Positions 35,628 to 45,240 of a stretch of DNA of 64,000 nucleotides are shown piece after piece. Origin of the DNA: Limnanthes douglasii subsp. nivea (taxonomy: Eukaryota; Streptophyta; Magnoliopsida; Brassicales; Limnanthaceae); NCBI GenBank assembly GCA_036936605.1, contig JAUPFV010000005.1:8456589-8520588 (forward strand). The letters run 5' to 3'. Numbering within the stretch: position 1 is the first letter of the stretch; each line of letters opens with the position of its first letter. A program made the translations under genes and the position numbers. A model generated the notes under the pieces. That model was not told the DNA's origin. It saw only the letters and a program-made list of their open reading frames with translations, and made no database searches.

Positions 35628-36920
35628 TCAATCTTGAAGCACATGTAAAAGTTTCTTATACTTGTCTTCATCAACGAGTTTTTTCTCTTGGATTATCTTC
35701 ACTAGTCTCGTAGCTTCACCAACCTTTCCTCTTCTGTGCATTTCATCTAAAATGGTTTTATAAGTGATGAAATCAACCAATCTATGTTTTTCAATCATTT
35801 CCCACAGATAATTCACAGCCTCTTCAACCTCTCCATCAAGAGCTAACGCATTAACAATCGAGTTATAAGATATACTGCTAGGAACAAACCCTTTCTTCTT
35901 CATTTGATCACATAACTCCCTAGCATTATTCGTCCGACTTTGGGAACATAATCCATGAATCAGATGATCATAGGTATATGAGTTTGGTTGACAGTTATAC
36001 ACCACTTCCATTTGATGGAATATTCTCAGTGCGTCGTTAACATGAAGAGATAGGACGTACCCCTTGATCACACAGTTTAGAGCAAAAACATCCGGTTCAA
36101 CGCCATCATTTACCATTTGCTTGAACAAAGACCTGATAGTCTCCATGTACATATAATTTATATAAGAGTTTCGTCCCTTGCTCAAAAACGCTTTGAAGAG
36201 GATATTATATGTTCTAACAGAAGGTCTACAGTTCAGGTTTCGGCTATTCTTCATATGCTTAAATATAACCACGGCTCTAGTGAGCTTCCTGGCTTCTGTA
36301 AAATAATGAATTATCGTGTTGTACAAACCCTCGTTACCGATGTGGCGAATTGCAAGCACCTGGTTAACAACATCGTCCATTTCTTGATACATTTGCGCAG
36401 CACCAAGCTTTTTTATGGTCATATGAAAAGTGCCGACGTCATGCCTGAACCTTGGCTGTTTTGACGCCCAATTGAATAGCTCGAAACAAACTAAAGGGCT
36501 CCTCAGGGGATCCATAACCGTGCAAAGCTCTTCAGGAGTAAACCTAGGGGGCAATTGGGAAATCGCATGCTGAAATTTCGCTTGATCGAGAACAGGCTTG
36601 GTCTCAGCATCCAATCTTTTCTTAATTCTCCTTCTCAGTGATCTCGTTGGGGGTTTAGTTGAGTACAAAGAACAGAAAGAGACCGTCAGTGGTCCTCCAA
36701 ATCTAAGACCTGAACAAAGTTTTCCACTTGAAAGTTTCTCGTCATGAGCAAAAATGTGTGGAGGATATAATGTCACCTTACAATGATTCAAATGACTTGA
36801 AGACTGAGAATACTGGGTCATGTAGCTCAATGTCCGAAGCATATAATAATGCCTAATGCATTTTCCTTTGTTATAAATCTGCCTCAAGCGATCTCTATGA
36901 ACACTTATCATAGTAGTCAA
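35628..36920 (-). CDS. P-class pentatricopeptide repeat protein, probably mitochondrial
   Basis: A single uninterrupted 430-residue frame on the minus strand. Residues 1-100 are basic and Ser/Tyr-rich (RRRIKKRLDAETKPVLD near 98-114), consistent with an organelle transit peptide. A conserved block LPPRFTPEELCTVMDPLRSP follows near 123, then about six to seven 35-residue PPR motifs from about residue 195 (YNTIIHYFTEARKLTRAVVI, TYNILFKAFL, ALNCVIKGYV, TYDHLIHGLCSQSRTNNARE, SYNSIVNALALDGEVEEAVN, TYKTILDEMHRRGKVGEATR). There is no E, DYW or PLS signature, so it is P-class: such proteins bind single-stranded organelle RNA to stabilise or process it. The short PPR family of Arabidopsis At3g25210 is the closest I recall, not verified. 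It is the only convincing host gene here. MULE 2 sits about 750 bp upstream, and a fragment of the gene is duplicated at 52936-53163. Confidence 0.93.
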   Translation of the reverse strand: MTTMISVHRDRLRQIYNKGKCIRHYYMLRTLSYMTQYSQSSSHLNHCKVTLYPPHIFAHDEKLSSGKLCSGLRFGGPLTVSFCSLYSTKPPTRSLRRRIKKRLDAETKPVLDQAKFQHAISQLPPRFTPEELCTVMDPLRSPLVCFELFNWASKQPRFRHDVGTFHMTIKKLGAAQMYQEMDDVVNQVLAIRHIGNEGLYNTIIHYFTEARKLTRAVVIFKHMKNSRNLNCRPSVRTYNILFKAFLSKGRNSYINYMYMETIRSLFKQMVNDGVEPDVFALNCVIKGYVLSLHVNDALRIFHQMEVVYNCQPNSYTYDHLIHGLCSQSRTNNARELCDQMKKKGFVPSSISYNSIVNALALDGEVEEAVNYLWEMIEKHRLVDFITYKTILDEMHRRGKVGEATRLVKIIQEKKLVDEDKYKKLLHVLQD

Positions 36921-37663
36921 AAAGGACAGATACCAAAAGCCAAAATGAGTCTAGTACTCTAGTTCACAACATCTCCTATATGCACAAAGTCAAAGACCGC
37001 TAAAATATATTGGAAATGAAAGAAGTAGACTTTTTCTCACAGATTATAATGCTGAAGTTATATCTTTCAACCACGTAAATGCATTCTGACGGGAGTCGAG
37101 CTCTGAAAGCTGTTTAACGAAATATGAGTTGACCGGTCAGGCATTTTCACGAACACTATGAAGGCATAATAAACTGGCCAGAACCAAATTTAGACCATAC
37201 ACTTCGTCGTATGGTCCTGCAAATACTTGCTTAAGAAGAATACAAATTTATAAATTAAACGCAAGAAGCTGCAATTGTACTAGAAATCAAACATTCACGA
37301 CGAGCGTGTGTGTGCGCGCGCGAGCGCATAGAGAACGAGACCAGTTGATGGCGCTGTCCTTAGAATAAGCGGTGTCGTTCTTGGATTTTACTGTCTACGG
37401 GAGATAAATACGCGCATTACTTAGATGGTTAAATTCCGGTTTAAGTTTTGGTATTTATGTCTTATTTTCTACTGCAATAAATTACACTTTTGGGGTCAAA
37501 TTATATTGCCTCGCTTATCTTTTATATTTGTGTCGTACTAAATTTGGTTTAAATGGTTGAGTAAGTTTTTCATTAACATTATTTTTTAATTTTTTAATTT
37601 TAAATAGTTCCGTTGGGATTTTAGATTTGCTAAAATTTGTAAATTTAGTATTTCGAAAGTAGT
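36921..37663 (-). promoter_or_regulatory. PPR gene upstream region
   Basis: The promoter and leader should lie here. An alternating purine/pyrimidine run (GCGTGTGTGTGCGCGCGCGA) occurs at about 37302-37325. From about 37408 the sequence is also present in the downstream duplicate (about 54208-54453). No TATA box is evident. Confidence 0.4.
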
Positions 37664-37672
37664 TTTTTTTAA
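37664..37672. repeat. Target-site duplication, left copy
   Basis: TTTTTTTAA, identical to 48763-48771. Nine bases is the expected MULE target duplication length. Confidence 0.88.
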
Positions 37673-37800
37673 GAGAAAAGTACCTGAAAATAACGATTCA
37701 ACTATCTTATTATCCGGCGGTACCCGCTTTTAACATAGTGTTACTTAATACCCAGACTAATAAATTGGACAAAAATACCCTTCCACTATATATACCCATT
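37673..37800 (+). repeat. Left terminal inverted repeat of MULE 2, with TATA box
   Basis: About 128 bp. It pairs imperfectly with 48609-48762 and includes TACCCTTCCACTATATATAC at its inner end, so the repeat itself carries the core promoter of the Ulp1 gene. Confidence 0.75.
37784..37793 (+). promoter_or_regulatory. TATA box for the MULE 2 Ulp1 gene
   Basis: CTATATATAC followed by a CT-rich leader. The leader is interrupted by a 510-bp intron (38085-38594, donor ACAG|GTATGC, acceptor GTGCAG), and the ATG follows at 38600. Confidence 0.6.
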
Positions 37801-39897
37801 TTTCAATTCCAACCCACTTTTTCGACCCTCCTATCACCCTAAACAAACGCAAAATTCTAATTTTAGAAACCACCAGAAAACAAACCGTTCGACTTCGTGA
37901 TACTCTCTCTCTCTCAAACCCAGAAACCCTACAGCTTCTCACCGTTCGCACCTTCGTCACTATCGCACCGGTCAGCCTCTTTTACTCAGACAGACTACAC
38001 ACCTTCAAATCTCGTTCGACAAAGTTGTCGTAAAGTCGTCTCTGAAAGCTTCAATCTCGTTCTCCGACCGGTGAAATTTAACAGGTATGCATTATCGTGG
38101 AAATTGTACTTTTTTGTGTTTTTGACGAATTTGAACCACTTTTTTCTCTTAATTCACGATAGGCGAGGCTGTTGATACTAGAATGAAGTATCTACTGACG
38201 ATAGTTGCTCAGTTTATGGGATTATAGTCGAAGCCATGGTATAATTTTAGTTGCATGTAATACTGATACTCTCCTGAGAAATATTATGTATGTTAGATCT
38301 GCATTAGGTAGTTCATTGTTGATTTTGGTGTTTGTTGCATAATTCCCAGATCCTTGCAACGTGCATGTATAAAGTGTAACAGTTCGCACCCTGATCACCC
38401 ACAATGCATGCAATTCGCAGCTCGATTGTATGGGTATACTTATTTACAAACAATTCGCAGCTTGAGCTACCTAATTCGCATCATATCAGAACTTATTTCG
38501 CAGCTTGTCTGTTAAGCCAATATTTATATGTATGCAATTCGCAGCTTGTGATGCGAATTATTTGTGACATTCCAACTGTTTTGTGTTTGTGCAGAAAGCA
38601 TGACAACAAAACCCAGCTACTACAGATCAGGGTTGGTGAGCCTTCTAAAGCTACTCAACGACATGCGTATTACAAGGGCCCACATTGAAGCTGCAAGAAA
38701 CACACCCTTTTACACGCTTCTGAAAACGGCGTTCGAAATCCGTAATGAGGAAGAGCTGTCAAGGAAAAAATTCTACCAAATCATTCAGTATATCCTCGAG
38801 AAATTCTCTCTGGAAAGAGACGCCTTTAGGATTGGAAACAAGTATGTAAAGCTAACTGAAAACGATATCAAGATCATATTCGGGCTGAGGCATGGCACCG
38901 AGAAAATGGAGTTAACAAAAACCGGCGCTTTTCACAACAAGTATGCAGCCGGCGAGGAGGACGAATCAAGGATGATGAAGAAATACTTTATGGTAAAAAC
39001 TGGCAGGAAAGTAGCAGCTAGTAATACCAAAATAATAACAAATTCCATTATAAAGGTACGTCTAAAATGGACTTCATCTTTACAAAGCAAGATTCTGTAC
39101 ATTTCTAACATAGCATGTTGTCATTGGTTTTACAGGAGGGTATAGAGAAGGCCATAAACGAAGGAGGGGAGCATGAATTGGAAGACGTGGCGAGGCTCTT
39201 GATACTGTTTTTGTGCTCCACGCTATTCTACTCCGTATCTGGAGATATCTTGGGCTGGAGCACGGTTTATTACGTTGAAGACCTCAATAGAATAAACAAT
39301 TACGACTGGGCTGGATCGATTCTGTTCAAGCTTCGACAGTCTATCAGGAGTTGCTTAGCAGTAGAAAGAGCTGATAAAGTCGTCGGCTGCGTCGCCCTTG
39401 TAGTTGTAAGATTGATCTATTCAATATAAAAATTAGTTATGTACATAGCATCGTGTTGATAAAACTTGTCCCCATGCAGCCCTTCATCATGGAGCACACA
39501 AAAATTGGCCACGAGGTAGCGAAGCCAACCTCGATACCAAGGTTTTTCAAATGGTTGGGGTTAGAGTGCCAAGCATCAACCATGACATATCTTATTAGAA
39601 CACCCTACCTGGATAATGACCAGGTATAAGCTTTATATATGTATTGAACTGGGGGTGCATACAGTTCGCAGCATATGATGCGAACTGCTTATAAAAATAT
39701 ATCAATCATTGCGCAGCCTGATATGAATTTTACTTCGCAGCTTCATTTTCAACACAGTTCGCATCATATGATTTATACTTAGTTCGCATCATATGGTTTA
39801 CACTTAGTTCCCATCATATGTTTTACATATAGTTTGCATCATACTGTCTGGTGCTCATTTCGCAGCTTAGCATGCGAAATATGATTTAAAACCACAC

Positions 39898-39921
39898 ATT
39901 TCGCATCATATGATGCGAAAT
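39898..39921. repeat. Perfect 24-bp palindrome of the MULE 2 motif
   Basis: Two TTCGCATCAT half-sites meet head to head within intron 3. Similar hairpins occur at 40857-40876, 43238-43262 and 47869-47892. Confidence 0.93.
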
Positions 39922-41039
39922 GATTATAAAAAACAATTTGTTTGTCTACACCCTCATACTTTCGAAACAATTAATTTACTTACATGTGCATCTGTTGGTA
40001 GGTTTTAGAAGGTCCATTACAGCTTACCGAGGCTGAAATTGAAGCTTTCGGAGAAAGAGAAGATGGTGAAGATGCAGAAGTAACGGTACCTACTTCACCG
40101 GAAGAAAGACCTAGGAAGAGGACGAAAAGCACAGCATCAAAACCAAAACAAAGGAGACGAGCATCACAGAATGTAACGAATAAAGTGATGTCTCCCACAC
40201 TCGAACAACAAACACCACCCGAGCCATCGCTTCCACCACCAAGACTCCCCAAGAAAACAATTCCACCACAACCGAAAGGAAAATCCAGGCAAGAGCCCTC
40301 CGACACCGACACAACCAGTATGAGTGAAACGATCGGTGATTATTTATTCAAACGCAGAGAACCTAATCCCGATATTGCTGCTCAATCAAAGCGTTTGAAG
40401 ACATACGCCGACAAGAACAAGTACGAGCGAAAAATAGAAAAACAAGCCAGAGAAGTAAGTATGACTTGAACCTTAAATAATCACTACAATCAGCACTTAA
40501 CATGTTTATAAAAAGTTTGCTATCATTTTTGCAGCTGAAAGAATTGAAACGCAAGATAGCGGAACTTGAAGCACAACAACTCCACAATGCTATCTCTCTG
40601 CCAATCTGCCGTACTGAAAGCCCAATAAAGCAGGTACCAGCAGCACTTCCAGAGGGACAAAAATCCACTGATCAGCAAGCATCCGTGTCTAATGCTGATC
40701 AGCACCATGCTGATGGAGTACTGCCGCAAGAAAGGGATGATGATGCCCACAATTCACCCATCATGGAGACACATACAGAGGAGGTAGATAATGTAAGTAT
40801 ATGATATGATATTATCAAACAAATATCAGGACTCTTGTGTAGTCCTGTCCAAACGTTTCGCAGCTTGAGCTGCGAATTATGTAATAAACTGGTGGTTTGG
40901 TTATTACACAATTCGCATGCTGAGCTGCGAATTGTTAGGAATGTATAACATAGATATCAGGTCAGGATGCGAAATGTGATTACATAATGATTAACTTATG
41001 CTTAACCCTTCCACCCTTTTGTTTATGAAATAGGAGACC

Positions 41040-41460
41040 GAAAGCCAACAGCAACACCAGCAGAAACAACAAGACCAGCAGCAACAACAACAACAACAGC
41101 AACAACAACAACAGCAACAAGAACAACAGCAACAACAACAACAACAGCAACGAGAAGAAGAACACCCCCAGCAACAGCAACAAGAAGAAGAAGAAGAACA
41201 ACAACAACAACAGCAACAACAGCAACAACAACAACAGCAACAAGAAGAACAACAACAACAACAACAAACCCAACAGCAAGACCAAGAAGAACACAACCAG
41301 CAACAACAAGACCAGGAAGAACACGAACAACAACAACAAGAAGAACACCCCCAGCAACAAAAACAACAAGAAGAACACCACCAGCAACAACCCCGACAAC
41401 AAGAACAACAACAACAAGAGCAACAAGGACAACAAGAACAACAACAGCAGCAACAGATAA
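41040..41460 (+). repeat. CAA/CAG repeat encoding a long polyglutamine tract
   Basis: Trinucleotide-rich DNA (CAA, CAG, GAA) within exon 6, read in frame as Gln runs broken by Glu, Asp, His and Pro. The homologous part of MULE 1 has only short Gln/Glu stretches, so this is an expansion specific to MULE 2. Confidence 0.95.
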
Positions 41461-43570
41461 CCTTGGCGAAGAGAGAAAGGCTAACTCAAGAGATAGCACC
41501 TCAAGAGTCAGAACCTGTCCATCCCGGTGAGAAGACAGAACTACTCAGCCAGGAAGGACCATCCTTAGAAGACAACACCACTTCTTCGGTTGAACCTCAA
41601 AGACCAACGGTGCTGTCAGCAAAGTCAGAATTGCTAAACCAACGTCAAACTGTAGGCTCGGTAACAAATCAACTACCAGCTCCAGAGTCCCACGATAACA
41701 AAGTAGGTTTACCCGATGCTTTTGTTGATGGTATTAGTACTCAAGTTTCACAGACATTTTTAAATGAAATTGATAATGTATATTACGATTCTATAATACA
41801 ACGGTCTCTGGAGAATATGTCGGAGGATGACTTTTATGATTTCTGCCGACACGATCCAGATCATATGCCGAACAAGTCAACGGCAGTGGTTGTCGCTGAC
41901 CGTGCGGTAAGGCCTACTTATAATGATTTCGCATCATAACATAAGATTTGTGTCTAATGCTGATTGGGGTATTACAAACGAATATCAGGGTAGGATGCGA
42001 ACTATTCAGTGGAACCTCGAACGGTTCGCACCCTACCCTGATATATAATAATAAATTTATTTAACTGGAACCTTACATTTCGCAGCCTAAGCTGCGAACT
42101 GTTTGGACTAGTTGCACTTATAAACCACTGACGCCCTTCTACTCTTGATTTTTGTTATTTACTAAGCTCGAGCCCAGTAAAGAGATAGAGGAGCCAAGTT
42201 TTGCGCTACTGACACAAACGCAGCCTCAAGTGGAAGAGGAAGAAGAAGAGTTCATAATTACAATGCGGGAACCGCCAGTAGTAGAATACAGCGACTGGCC
42301 AAAGAAAACAAAAGTAACTGACCGTATCGATGTGGCACAATACCACAAAATACAGTTGGTTAAAGCCTACGAGAGTGACACCCCTGATCCAGTGGTATGG
42401 CAGTTACCGGAGTCCAAGTTTACGTACGGAATCAGGGTGCAAGCGAGTGATCTCATGGCACTACCTTTAGAACTGGAGCTGGACGTAAAGGTATCCAATT
42501 GTCAACCAACTTTATTTTCAATGTTTCAAATATGTATTCTATATTTAACATAAATCTACAACTCCTTTGTTAGCTTATCGATTCTTGGATTCGAAAGATG
42601 CTTGAAGATGCAGACTACAAAGTTCCATGCACTAAAGCTAAATGAGAGCATCACGACGCCATACTGATTTCGGGCATGACTGCGGTAAGTTTAGCTCACG
42701 TAAATTGAACAAAGTTCTCAGAAATGTTATCACTTTAATATACTCTTGCTTGGATGAAGCATCAAATGAAAGCAGGGTGGCAAGTGGAAAATCTGGTGGA
42801 CATGGCTTTTAGGAAGGGGCGCAAAAATGCCAACATCATCATGGTTCCAGTGTGCACCGAGTCGAAGGACAATACAAACCACTGGACGTTTCTCGTCATC
42901 GACGTTGACGGAAGAACAATTTCAAACTACAACTCGCTTCTGCCTAAGCTTCATGCCATAGACACCACCACAAGAACACCTGCACTACTGGTAAATATTC
43001 CAAACTATACACTTAAATCTGAACACATTTTAAGTATGCATGCTGCGAAATGAGATCTGGTATGCTGCGAATTGTGAGTAAACAAGATGTTTTTTCGCAG
43101 CCTGTCCATAACTCAATTCGCAGCCTATCCATGTTGGATACAATTTGCAGCCTGTCCACAACTCAATTCGCAGCCTATCAAGGTTGTCATACAATTCGCA
43201 ACCTAAGATGCGAAATGTGTATGATTTATTGTAATATAATTCGCAGCCTGAGGATGCGAATTGTATGTCACCAACTGTTTTTGTTTTTGTGCATATTCCT
43301 AACACTAATTATTATACACAGATCAAATATTTGTTTGATAGAGGATTCCTACCCAAATATACTACAGGGTGGAAGGTGAAAGTGAAAAGAGGCTTCCCAC
43401 AACAAAAGCGAGGCAGCGTGGACTATGGTGTCTTCGTCTGCAAATATGCAAGGGATATTATTGAGCATGGATCAGTCCAGAAAAAATACGATGCAGATAT
43501 GGTGACTGCCTTCAGAGCAGAAATGTTCTATTACTTTTTAAATGACATAGACACCATCACATATGGCTGA

Positions 43571-44070
43571 TTCGTGTATTGCTTGTAAATACATCTGTTG
43601 CTTGTAAATACATATGTCTGTTGTAATTTTTAGTTTTGTTGAGCATACATAAACAAATTACATTTTCACATCTCTGAATACTCCTTATCTTATAGTTCGC
43701 ATCATAACCTGATATATAATGGTTGATTATGATCCCGGTAGTTTACTCAGGTATGTACGAACAGTTCGCAGCCTAAATCCTTATGAACAGTTCGCATCCT
43801 AACTTATCATCAAATATTTCGCAGCCTAACCTGATAGATGGTAATCACTTCACACACAGTTTGCATCCTGGTATCCCAGCTTAAACCCAGTTCGCAACCT
43901 GGTGCAGGAATAAAAAATTAAAAATACAAAGTGGAAGGATACGAACAGGCTGTGGCTTATGCCTTGGTAAATGTTTTCTACATTGAGCACACAAAAAACA
44001 ATCTAATCAAGTACATAATTCATTAAATGCTGATTGGACATGGAGGCTATGTAATGATTACCTCCTTTCC
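43571..44070. other. MULE 2 spacer with motif copies
   Basis: No gene. TTCGCATC, TTCGCAGCC and CTGATAT words recur from about 43696 to 43905, then motif-free promoter sequence of the small gene follows. Confidence 0.7.
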
Positions 44071-44071
44071 C

Positions 44072-44078
44072 TATAAAA
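44072..44078 (+). promoter_or_regulatory. TATA box of MULE 2 small gene
   Basis: TATAAAA, 85 bp before the ATG at 44163. It parallels the TATA box at 6231 in MULE 1. Confidence 0.6.
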
Positions 44079-44162
44079 ACCTCTAGTAACCAAAGGCTAA
44101 TTTTACACCAAACTCTATATTTTTTTAAAAACACCTCTTTTTCTCTTCGAATTCAAACAGTC

Positions 44163-44663
44163 ATGTCTTTTTCCACCACCACAAAAACCACCTCATACTC
44201 AAACTCTGGTTCACTCGGTTCTCGGGGTGACTCCTGGTCATCCTTAACCGTTAACTGGAGTGATGAGTTGATCATGCCAGCAGTACCACCCCCAAGCCCA
44301 GACTCTGTCTTCGAACTAGACATGTATGATGACTACTACTCTGCTGACTCTCAACCAGTGGAGGTTGTTCCACAGGTTGCTGCTGAACCTCAGCCAGAAC
44401 AGGTTCCAATGCTTCCTGCTGCACCTCAGCCAGAAAAGGTGCAACCTCAAACGGCAGAGGTTCGAAACAACAAAAGGAAGAGGGAAGACGAAGCTGGTCC
44501 ATCAAGGACAAAAATTTTAAGCATGATGAACGTTGATGTTGAAGCTGAAGATAAAGTGGAAGAGAAAGAGAAAGTCGAAGACAAAGAGGAGAAAGACAAA
44601 GATGATCAGCACAAAAAGGAGAAAGAGGAAACAGTTGGTGATGAATCCTCTACCAACTGCTAG
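44163..44663 (+). CDS. Small acidic protein of MULE 2, unknown function
   Basis: An intact 166-residue single-exon frame starting MSFSTTTKTTSYSNSGS. The N-terminal third is Ser/Thr-rich with a WSSLTVNWSDELIMP segment. A Pro/Gln/Glu-rich middle follows (two PQPE repeats), then a basic NNKRKREDEAGPSR segment that could act as a nuclear signal, and a charged Glu/Lys/Asp C-terminus ending DESSTNC. It sits between the Ulp1 and transposase genes in the same place as the acidic gene of MULE 1 (6335-6744), with which it shares layout and composition rather than obvious residue identity. It has its own TATA box. No domain is recognised; a third, VANB-like partner is one possibility but unproven. It is the only intact gene in the element. 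Confidence 0.7.
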   Translation: MSFSTTTKTTSYSNSGSLGSRGDSWSSLTVNWSDELIMPAVPPPSPDSVFELDMYDDYYSADSQPVEVVPQVAAEPQPEQVPMLPAAPQPEKVQPQTAEVRNNKRKREDEAGPSRTKILSMMNVDVEAEDKVEEKEKVEDKEEKDKDDQHKKEKEETVGDESSTNC

Positions 44664-45240
44664 AGTTGGTTTTTATTTTTTGTTTTTTTGGAATGCAGCT
44701 AACTAGCAATAGTAGCTTGTACTGATATGTGTAAACAGTTGTTAGTTTCTGGAAATATTGTAATCCTCCTTTTTGTAATCCAACTTGTTTAGGGAATTTC
44801 AATGATATAACTGATTCGCATCCAAATACATTTTGCACTTCATTCGCATGTTAACCTGCTATATCCTGGTATTTTTATAAATGACAATTCGCAGCTTATC
44901 ATAAGACAAATATCAGGACTTCTAATTGCACATAATTCGCATGTAATCATGTTGAAATTTCACATAATTGCACATAATTGCACATAATTCGCATCCTGTT
45001 GAACTAGAACATAATTCGCTTATCATAATTCGCATCCTGTTGAAATTGCACATAATTGCACATAATTCGCATGTAATCCTGATAGATGTTTGTAAAAATA
45101 CACCAACATATTGTACATGATTCGCAGCACAGGATGCGAAATGCTTACAACTCCAATAGTGGCAGATACAAAAATACAAGAATGTACAAATGTTTAGTTT
45201 TCTGTACAGAACAATAACTATGCTACAAAAATAAATGTCC
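44664..45240. other. MULE 2 convergent spacer, motif-dense
   Basis: From about 44814 to 45145 holds many TTCGCATC/TTCGCAGC copies and a small tandem array of GCACATAATTCGCATG-type units. The open frame on the minus strand here is motif-derived, not a gene. Confidence 0.75.

Larger units (their letters stand above)
38600..43570 (+). pseudogene. Ulp1-like (C48) protease gene of MULE 2, catalytic Cys lost and one stop
   Basis: Ten coding exons, every one a whole number of codons: 38600-39055, 39136-39405, 39480-39623, 40002-40454, 40535-40792, 41034-41906, 42167-42490, 42574-42684, 42760-42990, 43322-43570. Exons 1-3 hold the DUF1985/PMD-like N-terminal domain (IIFGLRHGTEKMEL; LGWSTVYYVEDLNRINNYDW). 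Exon 4 has a likely nuclear signal (RPRKRTK). Exon 6 encodes a roughly 140-residue glutamine-rich tract. Exons 9-10 encode the Ulp1 core: His in NHWTFLVIDV, Asn in NYNSLLP, Gln in PQQKRGS, but VDYGVFVCKYA where MULE 1 has LDCGVFVC, so the nucleophile is Tyr. A TGA at 42643-42645 in exon 8 truncates the protein before the core. The ATG at 38600 is preferred over an in-frame ATG at 38564, which lies inside the leader intron. Confidence 0.92.

Noticed and set aside
36117..36464. 115-residue plus-strand frame
   Set aside because: Antisense shadow of the PPR coding sequence with no independent support.
40980..41499. Long minus-strand frames rich in Leu, Cys or Val opposite the CAA/CAG tract
   Set aside because: They are shadows of the polyglutamine-coding repeat; the plus-strand frame continues in phase with well-defined exons on both sides.
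43030..43379. Overlapping frames on both strands in intron 9 of the MULE 2 Ulp1 gene
   Set aside because: They are motif-rich intron; splice sites on both sides give in-phase exons aligned with MULE 1.
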